Assembly (NCBI GenBank): GCA_016706565.1
Contig: JADJJI010000001.1
Span: 248,001 to 312,000 of the forward strand
Direction: 5' to 3'
DNA from: Piscinibacter sp.
GTDB lineage: Bacteria; Pseudomonadota; Gammaproteobacteria; Burkholderiales; Burkholderiaceae_C
Length of the DNA stretch: 64,000 nt
Under the pieces are notes generated by a model. It had not been told where the DNA came from, did no database searches, and saw nothing but the letters and a program-made list of their open reading frames with translations. The number at the start of each line of letters is the position of its first letter. Position 1 is the first letter of the stretch. Positions 34,562 to 42,643 of this stretch are shown here, one piece after another. The position numbers were made by a program, and so were the translations under genes.

Positions 34562-35235
34562 GCCGGTGTCTGTGCTTCGGAGTCACCCAGCACGACGCCC
34601 TTTCGCAGCTTTCCGACCTGGTCCAGCACGCCTTGACGCACCTGTGCCGGGAGCACTGCCGTCAGTGGCGATGCCTGACGAAGCTCCTGCGCCCGACGCG
34701 TTCGCCCCAGCACCTTGCGCCACTTCGCGCCGCGAAGGATCTCCTGCCACTCCTGCCACAAGCCCATCGAGCGTGAGCTGCCCGATGCCAGCCAGCGATC
34801 CAGTGTGTCCTGGGCCCGGAGCAGCAACTCGGGCTCCGAGCGGGCCAGCCGAATTGCCTCCTCGTGTAGCGCCAGGCTTTGAAGGTCCTGGACTTGATGT
34901 CGGGTGTCGTCGGTGGAGACGGTCACCTGCACGACCGGGCGGGCGCGCTTTGACCTAGCCGCCGCCGTCCCCGGTGGCCCGGGCTGCAATGCGTCGCCAG
35001 CCAACAGGGCCAGTTCACCGCTGATGCCCAGTACCGACATCACGCGCAGGTAGGTTCCAATGGCGGGGCCCGGATCGCCCGATTCGACCGAACTCAGCGT
35101 GGTGCGGGAGATGCCCGCACGCTTGGCCATTTCTACCGTGCCTAGGCCCTGTGCCTTGCGCAGGCGCTTGAGCCGATCGCCGAGCTGCAGCAGCAACTGA
35201 CGCTCGAGGATCACGGTACTGTCAGGCACGTTCAT
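34558..35235 (-). CDS. XRE-family regulator, probable antitoxin
   Basis: This 225-residue protein has an N-terminal helix-turn-helix of the XRE type (LGDRLKRLRKAQGLGTVEMAKRAGISRTTLSSVESGD, about residues 17-52) followed by a linker and a helical C-terminal domain that could hold the partner protein. It is the first gene of a two-gene operon with the DUF6036 protein. Immediately upstream, 35236-35394 is non-coding and AT-richer than its surroundings and probably holds the promoter and operator. Confidence 0.72.
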   Translation of the reverse strand: MNVPDSTVILERQLLLQLGDRLKRLRKAQGLGTVEMAKRAGISRTTLSSVESGDPGPAIGTYLRVMSVLGISGELALLAGDALQPGPPGTAAARSKRARPVVQVTVSTDDTRHQVQDLQSLALHEEAIRLARSEPELLLRAQDTLDRWLASGSSRSMGLWQEWQEILRGAKWRKVLGRTRRAQELRQASPLTAVLPAQVRQGVLDQVGKLRKGVVLGDSEAQTPA

Positions 35236-35394
35236 TTGTCCAGAATAGTAGTCAAAGAATCATATTGTGTCCAGTTAAGCGATCAGTCAGCGCGACCCCG
35301 GAGTTGTGGCTGGGCATCCTCAACCGCCTCAGCGTCGGGCTGTCCTCCGGCATGTGAACGGGCCGAAACGCTCCGCCTACCGACGAAAATTCGA

Positions 35395-36372
35395 TCAGGT
35401 CGAATGCGAGTGACGGCCAGCATCGGCGACTTTCCGTGCCGGTGCTTTGAACACGTTCTTCTGATTCCACGCCAGGAAGGGCGGCGCCGGCCGCATGTCC
35501 ACCTGCTGCGGTGCCAGCAGCCGCTGCCCGTGGTGCCGCAACTCGCCTTGCTGGCTGCGGTCTCCAGCCATCGCGTGCTGACTGAAGATCACGCGGTGCT
35601 CGGCGGGCTCAACGGTGAACGCACCCAGGTCAAACAGCTTGTGATGCAGCGCGCACAGGGCCAGGCCGTTGGGTTCGATGTCGGGCCCGCCGACGTGATG
35701 CCACTGGATGTGGGCGGCCTCCAGGCCCGCACTCACCTGGCCAATGCGCAGGTCGAAGCCGCAGACGCAGCATCGGTACTCGTAGGCGCGCAGCACCCGT
35801 TCACGGAAACCGGGGTCGCGCCTTCGGCGTTCGGCCGTGCCATAGGCCGGCACGTCCGGTTCGCTGGCCAAGTGCGCCACCGTGCGGTCCAGGTACAGCC
35901 CGACAGCGGCGGCGATGTCGGCATGCAGCGTCGCAGGGAAGTACGTTTCCAGCACGCGTGCCGCCACGACCTCCAGCAAGCCTGGCACCTTGCGAAGCGC
36001 CTCATCCACCTGCGGCGGAAAGCCGCCCTGCACGTGATGCGTTCGCAGCTCACCCAGATTGGGCGTGGCGCCGGCGGGGCGGGCGAGCAACTCACGGGGC
36101 CCATTCAGATCCCACAGCGCGCCCCGGCCATCCGTGGCGAGATGCCAGAACGGGTAGTGACGCGACTTCGCGGCGCCACTGGGGCCGAACTCGGCCAGCA
36201 GCGCTTGCAGCGAACCGTCGATAGCAGCGAACTCCACGAGCCGTGGCTCATCCCGCTGCACGCGGGCCAGCGCCAGCAGGATCAACAGCGGCTTGTGCGG
36301 GGCGTACACACCGGCACGCTGGGCGCGCCGGATGTTGTCGAAGGCCTCAAGGACCTGCGCGGCCGTCTTCAT
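35395..36372 (-). CDS. Phosphorothioate-DNA-binding HNH restriction endonuclease (type IV)
   Basis: This 325-residue protein has an N-terminal sulfur-binding-like domain (about residues 1-165, with YAPHKPLLILLALARVQ and SRHYPFWHLATDG) and a C-terminal HNH nuclease: CCVCGFDLR, AAHIQWHHVGGPD and NGLALCALHHKLFD provide the His, Asn and His plus a Cys pair for zinc. This arrangement matches ScoMcrA/SprMcrA-like enzymes that cut DNA carrying Dnd phosphorothioate. The ATG at 36372 is chosen because MKTAAQVLEAFDNIRRAQR is the typical opening. It is one bp from the HIT gene, so they form an operon. No dnd genes are present, consistent with a defence that attacks modified incoming DNA. Confidence 0.78.
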   Translation of the reverse strand: MKTAAQVLEAFDNIRRAQRAGVYAPHKPLLILLALARVQRDEPRLVEFAAIDGSLQALLAEFGPSGAAKSRHYPFWHLATDGRGALWDLNGPRELLARPAGATPNLGELRTHHVQGGFPPQVDEALRKVPGLLEVVAARVLETYFPATLHADIAAAVGLYLDRTVAHLASEPDVPAYGTAERRRRDPGFRERVLRAYEYRCCVCGFDLRIGQVSAGLEAAHIQWHHVGGPDIEPNGLALCALHHKLFDLGAFTVEPAEHRVIFSQHAMAGDRSQQGELRHHGQRLLAPQQVDMRPAPPFLAWNQKNVFKAPARKVADAGRHSHST

Positions 36373-36373
36373 C

Positions 36374-36787
36374 TCAAACCGGCTCACCGTCACGAGCAGA
36401 CCAGTAGTCCGCACGCTCTGGGAAGATCCACCGCACCCCACCGCGCGGATCGACCTGGTCCCCGGTGTAGCGCGGGATCAGGTGCACGTGCAGGTGTGGC
36501 ACGGTCTGCCCGGCGGCCGGCCCATCGTTGATGCCGATGTTGTAGCCATCGGGATGCAGCGACTGGTCCAGGTCGCGACGGGCCAGGTCGAGCAACTCGA
36601 AGACGGCGTCGCGCTCTAGGGGCTCCAGCTCGAAGAGGCTCCCTACGTGCCGGCGCGGCAGCACCAGCGTGTGGCCGCGTGACACGGGGTAGGCATCCTG
36701 GATGACCACGGCGAGGCGGTTGGCATGCACGATCCTGGTGGGCGGCAAGGTGCAGAACAGGCAGTCGGTGGCAGCAGACGTCGACAT
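36374..36787 (-). CDS. HIT-family hydrolase
   Basis: This 137-residue protein has the histidine triad HLHVHLIPRY, preceded by YNIGINDGPAAGQTVPH, and an N-terminal CLFC that may bind zinc. HIT proteins hydrolyse nucleotide phosphoesters or phosphoramidates. It lies between the recombinase gene (17 bp upstream) and the restriction gene (one bp downstream) on the same strand. Its role in defence is unproven; it may be an accessory nucleotidase. Confidence 0.82.
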   Translation of the reverse strand: MSTSAATDCLFCTLPPTRIVHANRLAVVIQDAYPVSRGHTLVLPRRHVGSLFELEPLERDAVFELLDLARRDLDQSLHPDGYNIGINDGPAAGQTVPHLHVHLIPRYTGDQVDPRGGVRWIFPERADYWSARDGEPV

Positions 36788-36804
36788 GGGCGATCAAGCG
36801 TAAC

Positions 36805-37845
36805 TCAGCGACGGGCGCGACTCGAACCCAGGTACATCGATGTGATCTGGGTTCTCGAATGCCCGAGTGCCTCTGAGACCAGGCGCCGCGCTGCCAGGTC
36901 GACCGCCGCATCAGCGCGTTCCGCCGTGGCCACCGGCGGCGCCATCCCCGTCTCGGCCTTGTAGCGCTCGGCCGCATAGCCGTGCCGCAGGCCATGCGCC
37001 GTCACACCAAGCATGGCCTTGGTCAGGCCGAACAGCTCCATCACGTAGCGCTGGTGCCGGATGGCCCGCGCGAGTTGGTAGCGCGGGTCGCTGAGGCTGT
37101 CGTTCTCGCAGGGCGCCACGCGGCGCGCGTGCTCGATCGCGGCCAACTGGCCCGGCGTGACCACCGGCACGTAGCGCAGACGGCCGCCCTTGGTGCCGCG
37201 TCGCAGCTGCAGGCATTCCGCCACGCAGGCAGCCACCTTGCCGGCCTGGGCCGCGGTCACGATGTCCTGGTGGGGGCGGAACATCACCGCTTCCTTGCAA
37301 CGCAGGCCAAACTCTTTCATCAACTTGATCTGCACGGCCACGCGCTCGTCGAATTCGGCGACAGCCGCGATCACCTCGTCGGGCGCCACGCCATTGTTGT
37401 CCCAGGCCTTGCTGTGCTTGGTCACGTAGCTGCGGCGGTAGAGGGTCTCGTCGCTGATGTAGGCGCCGATCGGCAGCACCAGACAAGGCTTGTCGATCCA
37501 ACCCGAAAACGTGCGCAGGTAGCTGTGCGCTTTCTGGATGGCCGAGGGTCCGAGCTGGCCGGCCTTGGCGCGCCGTTCCATGTCGGCGAACAGGAAGCGC
37601 ACATGCCGATCACCGAACGAGCGCGGATCGAGCTTGAAGGATTTGATGTCGTTGTGCTCCAGGTAGTGAAAGGCACGGTAGATGTACTGCCGTCGGTCTT
37701 CCATGGTGTCGTTGGATACACCCTTGTCCTTGACCGCGTGGCGGAAGTTGTTCTGGACGAACAGCGCGTTCAGGACGAAGCCTCGCCTGCCGGTTTGAAG
37801 CGGCAGGGTGCGCAGGTTGACGGTGCGCGGGTCGAGGTCACCCAT
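36805..37845 (-). CDS. Tyrosine recombinase / integrase 1
   Basis: This 346-residue protein has an N-terminal SAM-like DNA-binding region (RQYIYRAFHYLEHNDIKSF) and a C-terminal catalytic domain with the first Arg in FGLRCKEAVMFR, the HxxR box HGLRHGYA, a later His in LGHSRTQITS and the nucleophile Tyr in SMYLG. It belongs to the integrase-domain group found on ICEs and plasmid-like islands. The ATG at 37845 gives MGDLDPRT; codons further upstream lack similarity. It may have integrated this island, but the island carries a second recombinase at 42.5 kb, so which one acted on tRNA-Lys is open. Confidence 0.8.
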   Translation of the reverse strand: MGDLDPRTVNLRTLPLQTGRRGFVLNALFVQNNFRHAVKDKGVSNDTMEDRRQYIYRAFHYLEHNDIKSFKLDPRSFGDRHVRFLFADMERRAKAGQLGPSAIQKAHSYLRTFSGWIDKPCLVLPIGAYISDETLYRRSYVTKHSKAWDNNGVAPDEVIAAVAEFDERVAVQIKLMKEFGLRCKEAVMFRPHQDIVTAAQAGKVAACVAECLQLRRGTKGGRLRYVPVVTPGQLAAIEHARRVAPCENDSLSDPRYQLARAIRHQRYVMELFGLTKAMLGVTAHGLRHGYAAERYKAETGMAPPVATAERADAAVDLAARRLVSEALGHSRTQITSMYLGSSRARR

Positions 37846-38872
37846 AGTGGTTCTCCGTTCAGGCCACTGGCGCGGCCAGTGGGCGGGTGGGTTCGTGCGG
37901 CACCGTCCCGCCGGTGCCAGGCGCATTCAGGGTTCGCGCTTGCTGCTTTCGGCATAGGCGCTGGCCAGTCGTAAAAGTGATCGCCCAAACACGGCGTCTG
38001 GCGCCGTGGCAGCCCGCTCGAGGCGGGGCGCAGGGGAATGGCCACGTTGGTGGCCACGCTGCGCAGCAGGTGCATGGGCGTCACCCATGCTGAAGCGCTC
38101 GGGGCGCTTCAGGGCTTCACGATCTGCCGCATGGCCTGAGTGCGCCAGTGCCACCTGGCGCGCCATGCGTGCGTGCACACCGGCGAACCCGATCGTGTCG
38201 GTGTTCGTCGGCGCCTTGTAGGCGCGCACGCAGCAGTCGTTGGGGAGTCTTCCAGCAGGCATCGCGTGCCCGCTGCTGTTGCGCGATCAGGGTCGCGCGC
38301 ATCAAGCCGTGTGGCTCGGGGGCCAGGGGCTTGCAGGTCGGCATCGACCAAGGTCGCTGCCGGTATCGTGATCGGCTGTCGGGTTGACAAACCGGGGATC
38401 AGAGCCCGAAGGCTCGTGCACCCGAAGGTGCTCTGGAGGGCTTGCCAATTCGCGCTCGATGCGCCCGGTGGGCCAGCTGCCCGGTGCCAAAGGCGTTGCA
38501 AGCATGCGCGAAGGTCGCCACCCTTGCAAGCGCGAAAAGTGCCGTTACGGCGCCAATACCTGTGTGAGGCCTGAAGCCCCCTGGGGTTGACGGATGGACT
38601 CCATACCTCTCTCTCCGAAGCCTGATCGTGCCGGACATGCTGGTCGGGTTGCGGACGCACCGGAAACAGACCTGATGGCCGAAACAAGCGATCGGACGGC
38701 CGTATCACTCGGGCTGCAGCCCCATTTCGCCGAAGCAAATCGTGCCGCTGAGCGTGGCCCCGGGAATCGACGGCCGATTTCCGGGGGGACTTCGACCCGC
38801 CTTTCGAGTGGACGTGATTGGCCGCGTTGGCAACAGTAGAGCCATGTCGGCACCACTGCTGCAGGAGGTCCC
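37846..38872. other. About 1 kb without a convincing gene
   Basis: Several frames are open on both strands, but none has a recognisable domain or ribosome site. On the minus strand the stretch 37927-38262 (containing APTNTDTIGFAGVHARM) and an adjoining frame ending near 38240 (LIAQQQRARDACWKTPQRLL) read like one decayed hypothetical gene broken by a shift. The last 150 bp are AT-poor and hold no iteron-like direct repeats that I can find, although a partition site would be expected near the ParM-like gene that follows. Confidence 0.35.
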
Positions 38873-39907
38873 ATGGGAAGCATAGTCAGGGCCATCGATC
38901 TCGGCTTCGGCCACACGAAGTTCACCACCGTCAACGCGAACGGCGAGCTCCGATACGCCAGCTTTCCTTCGCTGGCCCTGGCCAGCGTCGATCCGCACAC
39001 CGCGCGTCCTCTGCTGGCGCCGCGGCGGACGGTGTCGGTGCGGGTGGGCCAGCTGTTCTACGAGGTGGGGCCGGATGTCCTTGCGGTCGGCGCGCGCAAC
39101 ACACCCATCCTGTCGGTCGAGGGCTACACGCAATCGGCCGACTACAAGGCCTTGATGCTCGGGGCTCTGAACTACATGCAGGCCGACGAGATCGACGTGC
39201 TGGTGGTGGGCCTGCCGGTCTCGGAGTTCACCGCGCGCAAGTCAGCGCTGGAGCGCCTGTGCCTGGGTGAGCACGACGTAGGCAAGGGCCGCAAGGTGCG
39301 GGTGCACAAGGCGCTGGTGGTGGCGCAGCCGCAAGGTGCGCTGGTGGCCTACGCTGAAGAGCATGGCCTGCTGGATCAGATCGGCCAGCAGGAGAACCTG
39401 ATCATCGACTGCGGCACGCGCACGCTGGACTGGTTGACGGCACGTGGCCTGCGCCTGGTGGCCAACCGCAGCTACTCGGCGCAATACGGCGTGCATGACG
39501 TGGTGTCGGCGATCTGCGAGGCCATCTCGCGCGAGATCGGCGAGCGCTACGACGAACCGCACACCGTGGACGAGGCCCTGCGCACCGGCAGGAGCCTGAC
39601 GACCTACGGCAAGGCTCGCGAGATCCAGCGCTACATGCCCATCGCCGAGCGCATTGCCGTCGAAGGCATCCAGGCCTTGACCAATTCCATTGGCGGCAAG
39701 TACCGCTTCGCCAACATCGTGCTCAGCGGCGGCGGCGCGCATCTCTTCCGAAAGGCACTACGGGACGCCTTCAAGAAGCAGCCGGTGCTGGAGCTGGCCG
39801 ATCCGTTCTACGCCAACGTGCGCGGCTTCCAGCGTGCCGGTGTCGACCGACTGCGCTCCCAGGCCCCCACCGATGCCAGCCAAGGAGCACAGCATGAAGC
39901 GCAATGA
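38873..39907 (+). CDS. ParM/StbA-like actin ATPase 1
   Basis: This 344-residue protein has the actin-superfamily phosphate and adenosine loops: IDLGFGHTKF (about residues 8-17), IDCGTRTLDWL, and IVLSGGGAHLF. Its sequence is of the ParM/StbA/PRTRC-D kind that forms filaments to segregate plasmids. The ATG at 38873 follows AGGAGG closely. A 100-residue protein follows with a 14-bp overlap, the place where ParM systems encode their DNA-binding adaptor. On an integrated element it may stabilise an excised circular form. Confidence 0.8.
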   Translation: MGSIVRAIDLGFGHTKFTTVNANGELRYASFPSLALASVDPHTARPLLAPRRTVSVRVGQLFYEVGPDVLAVGARNTPILSVEGYTQSADYKALMLGALNYMQADEIDVLVVGLPVSEFTARKSALERLCLGEHDVGKGRKVRVHKALVVAQPQGALVAYAEEHGLLDQIGQQENLIIDCGTRTLDWLTARGLRLVANRSYSAQYGVHDVVSAICEAISREIGERYDEPHTVDEALRTGRSLTTYGKAREIQRYMPIAERIAVEGIQALTNSIGGKYRFANIVLSGGGAHLFRKALRDAFKKQPVLELADPFYANVRGFQRAGVDRLRSQAPTDASQGAQHEAQ

Positions 39908-40196
39908 GGGTGACGACGAAGCGCCGGGCCCAGCAGGCTCGGGCCGCGACGAGCCGATGCTGGAGTTCTACGCTCAGGTGGGCGCCTGGCAGCACGGACC
40001 GCTGTACGAAGACCTGGCAAGGCTGCCCAAGGGCCGGCGACGCGCCGAGCGCTTCCGCACGCTGGCCTACCTGGGCGTGCTCGTCGAACAGGAAAGGCGA
40101 GGTGGCGAGGCCAGGCCTGGCGCATTGCTCAGGCCAGCATCGCCGCCGGCCAGCCCGTCGGCCGGCGGCATCTTCGACGACCCGCTGCCGGAGTAG
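39894..40196 (+). CDS. Small protein overlapping the ParM-like gene, possible ParR-like adaptor
   Basis: This 100-residue hydrophilic protein begins inside the last codons of the ParM-like gene and has a helical core (LEFYAQVGAWQHGPLYEDLARLPKGRRRAERF, about residues 23-54) between disordered, charged or Pro-rich ends. I recognise no domain. Position and size match the adaptor (ParR/StbB) that links ParM filaments to a DNA site, but the expected ribbon-helix-helix is not obvious. Confidence 0.5.
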   Translation: MKRNEGDDEAPGPAGSGRDEPMLEFYAQVGAWQHGPLYEDLARLPKGRRRAERFRTLAYLGVLVEQERRGGEARPGALLRPASPPASPSAGGIFDDPLPE

Positions 40197-40239
40197 CCAA
40201 CGGTGCAAGCCTTGACCGCGGCCGAACCCATGGGACTTT

Positions 40240-40257
40240 CAGGTGAACCTTCACCTG
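40240..40257. promoter_or_regulatory. 18-bp perfect palindrome at the start of the membrane-protein gene
   Basis: CAGGTGAACCTTCACCTG is a near-gapless palindrome (8-bp arms, CC centre) whose right end touches the GGGAG ribosome site for the ATG at 40267. As a hairpin it could hide that site; as DNA it could be a repressor operator. Confidence 0.5.
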
Positions 40258-40266
40258 GGAGTCCCC

Positions 40267-40782
40267 ATGTACGTCCTGGAAACGCTGACCGGTCGTGTCA
40301 TCGAGGCGCGCCGCTACCTGAATCGCATCCCCGGCCTGCGCGACGACGACCCCTCGCGCGAACGATGGGAACTGTGGCTGGCCGACGCCAGCAATCGCGA
40401 GCACCAGATCGTCGTCTACAGCCGGTGCATGCCGGCGCGTGCGGGCCATGCCGTCACCGTCATCCACTACGGAGGCCGTGGCGTGGGCCTGTACAACCTG
40501 AGCATCGGCATGCGCGTGAACTTCGTGCTGGAGAACCCCATCGCGCTGCTGCGGAGCATCGACGTCGTGGTCATCGTGTTCGGATCGTTCGGCGCGCTGA
40601 TGCTCGGCGCCTACTGGCATCCGATGGTCCTGCTGATCGGCTTGCCGCTGCTGGCGCTGTATGGCCCGGTGGTGATGCTGAAGCGCCGCCACTACCAGGT
40701 CAGCCTGGCCAACCAGGTCGAAGAGATGCTGGACCCGATTCAGGTGGAAGACGTCGTCAAGCCCTTCAAGCCGCGCCGCTGA
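40267..40782 (+). CDS. Two-span membrane protein of unknown function
   Basis: This 171-residue protein has a soluble N-terminal half (MYVLETLTGRVIEARRYLNR to about residue 95), two membrane spans (about 103-120 and 123-142, LMLGAYWHPMVLLIGLPLLA), and a basic C-terminal tail. No family is recognised. The ATG at 40267 is preferred over the GTG at 40243, which lies inside an 18-bp palindrome and lacks a ribosome site, whereas 40267 has GGGAG. It lies between the two ParM-like genes, so it could couple filaments to the membrane, which is only a guess. Confidence 0.55.
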   Translation: MYVLETLTGRVIEARRYLNRIPGLRDDDPSRERWELWLADASNREHQIVVYSRCMPARAGHAVTVIHYGGRGVGLYNLSIGMRVNFVLENPIALLRSIDVVVIVFGSFGALMLGAYWHPMVLLIGLPLLALYGPVVMLKRRHYQVSLANQVEEMLDPIQVEDVVKPFKPRR

Positions 40783-41109
40783 AACCACCTGCAGCCCGTG
40801 CTGGGTCGGGTTACGGCCCGACCTGCGGGCCTGCTTGGCAGGCCCCCACGGCAGGCGTAGATTCACTGCGCACGGGCATGCGCACCTTGCCATGCCCACC
40901 GCCCTATCCGCCGCGATTTCCACGGCATAGGGCGGCGTTAGCGGTCGTGACCCGCACTTCAATCGAATCGCCCCGCCAGGGGTGCATCCCCCCATCTGGC
41001 TTGAATCGCGCGCCAGGCGAATGCCTGGACCCAGCGCGTGGCAGGCCCATGGCCCATCGACGGCCAAACCCATGAACCTTGCACTGCAAGGCCGAAGCGG
41101 AGCACCACC
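40783..41109. other. 327-bp gap rich in inverted repeats between membrane gene and second ParM-like gene
   Basis: Three dyads stand out: GGGCCTGC-TTG-GCAGGCCC at 40827-40845 (terminator-like but without a T-run), CCGCCCTAT with ATAGGGCGG at 40899-40907/40927-40935, and CCTTGC-ACT-GCAAGG at 41077-41091 close to the next start. This could be a partition-type site or promoter region; I see no iterated direct repeats. Confidence 0.4.
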
Positions 41110-42117
41110 ATGACGAAGAGCCCTGTCATCGCCGCCATCGACGCCGGTTGCGGCTTCACGAAGTTCAGCAAGCTGCGCCCAGGCCAGCATGCGGACATCG
41201 AAGTCTTCCCGTCGCTCACGGACATCGTCTTTCACGACAGCCGCTGCAGCAGGCTCAGGGCCCCGCGGCGCAATGCCCTGATCCCCTTCGGTACCCACCT
41301 GGTCGAAGTGGGTCCGGACATCGAAGCGGCACTGGGCGATGCGATCTATCACTCGCAAGCAGAGGGCTTTGCGGCCACCGATGACTACCGCGCATGCGTC
41401 GCCGGCGCGCTGGCCTTCATCGAGGAACCCTTCATCGACATGCTGGTGCTGACCGTGCCGATGCGGGAACGCGATGCCCTGGAGCCGCAGATCCGCGACT
41501 GGCTGAGCCGACCGTTGCACACCGCGGCCAATGCCAGCGTCACCGTGGCACGCGTGGAAGTACTTGCCCAGGCCGCGGCCAGCGCCATCGAATGGTTCGA
41601 CTCGCCCGAGCTCGACGAGACACAGGTGTCGCTGGTGCTGGTGGCGGGCTTCGGCAGCCTGGATTGGGCGCTGTACCGCGGCCGTGACCTCGAGCCCCTG
41701 GCCGGCGGCACCGAATACCACGGCGTGGCCAACCTGCTGCGCACCGTGGACGACCGGATCGGCCAGGGTGCCCCCAGCGGCGACGTCCGGCTCGATGCCG
41801 TTGATCAAGCACTTCGCCACGGCAAGTCACTGCGGGCGTGCGGACAACTGCATGACCTGCAGCTTCACTGGCCGTGGATCCATGGCCGGGCCCGCCGAAT
41901 GCTGGGCGGCATCGCACAAGCGCTGATTGAACTGCCAACCCCGCAGACCGTGTGGTTGGCCGGCGGCGGCGCGGCGTACTTCCTGCAGGCCGCGGAAGGC
42001 CTGTTCCATCGACAGGCCGTGCACGTGGCTGCCGAGCCAATGCACGCGTGCGTGCGCGGCATGTGCCTGTACGGCAAGCGCCGTCTGATGGCCGAGCTGG
42101 ACGCCCTGCGCGCCTGA
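41110..42117 (+). CDS. ParM-like actin ATPase 2 (divergent paralogue)
   Basis: This 335-residue protein shares the ParM-type loops but in altered form: IDAGCGFTKF (about residues 10-19), LVAGFGSLDWAL, and WLAGGGAAYF. The middle loop has GFG where the first copy has CGTRT, so nucleotide handling may differ or be lost. Apart from these loops and the general order it is clearly different from the copy at 38.9 kb, so this is an old duplication or a separate acquisition. Start at ATG 41110. Confidence 0.65.
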   Translation: MTKSPVIAAIDAGCGFTKFSKLRPGQHADIEVFPSLTDIVFHDSRCSRLRAPRRNALIPFGTHLVEVGPDIEAALGDAIYHSQAEGFAATDDYRACVAGALAFIEEPFIDMLVLTVPMRERDALEPQIRDWLSRPLHTAANASVTVARVEVLAQAAASAIEWFDSPELDETQVSLVLVAGFGSLDWALYRGRDLEPLAGGTEYHGVANLLRTVDDRIGQGAPSGDVRLDAVDQALRHGKSLRACGQLHDLQLHWPWIHGRARRMLGGIAQALIELPTPQTVWLAGGGAAYFLQAAEGLFHRQAVHVAAEPMHACVRGMCLYGKRRLMAELDALRA

Positions 42118-42283
42118 TCCATCGCGAAGCGAACCCATCCCGCCCCACACCCCGCGCGCGAGGCGCCCGCGGGGACGACTGTGAACTTGACGCCTCTAGC
42201 GACCGTGCGATCTTTGATCTGACGCCGGCCGCGAAGCAGCAGATCCAACTGACCCGGCTGCGTGCAGCCAGGAAGGCACGGAC

Positions 42284-42643
42284 ATGACTGCAGTGACACC
42301 TCTCTTCTACGACCTGCGCGAGACGGCGACGATGCTGCGCGTGGACTACTCCACCGCCTGGAACCTGGTGAACACCGGCCAGCTGAAAGCGATGCAGATC
42401 GGCCGGCGCTGGAAAGTGACCCAGGCCGCCATCGATGCCTTCGTGCAGCAATGCACCGAGGCCGTGCAACTACGGGCGCAGGGCCATCGCAACGCATGTG
42501 AACGCATAGGAGGCAGGACATGGGCATCCTCAAACGAGGCACAACCTGGTGGATCGACATCACCGCGCCAGGTGGCCAGCGCGTTAGACAGTCGGCTGAG
42601 ACAACTGACCGCAAGGCCGCGAAGGAACTCCACGACCGGCTGA
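42284..42643 (+). CDS. Excisionase-type helix-turn-helix protein
   Basis: The first 60 of 119 residues form a MerR/excisionase-like HTH_17 domain (LFYDLRETATMLRVDYSTAWNLVNTGQLKAMQIGRRWKVTQAAIDAFV). The rest is Pro/Arg/Ser-rich and overlaps the integrase gene by 124 bp, so the true protein may be functional only in its N-terminal half or the overlap may be genuine. Directly before an integrase gene it is likely an excisionase or a regulator of integrase expression. Confidence 0.6.
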   Translation: MTAVTPLFYDLRETATMLRVDYSTAWNLVNTGQLKAMQIGRRWKVTQAAIDAFVQQCTEAVQLRAQGHRNACERIGGRTWASSNEAQPGGSTSPRQVASALDSRLRQLTARPRRNSTTG

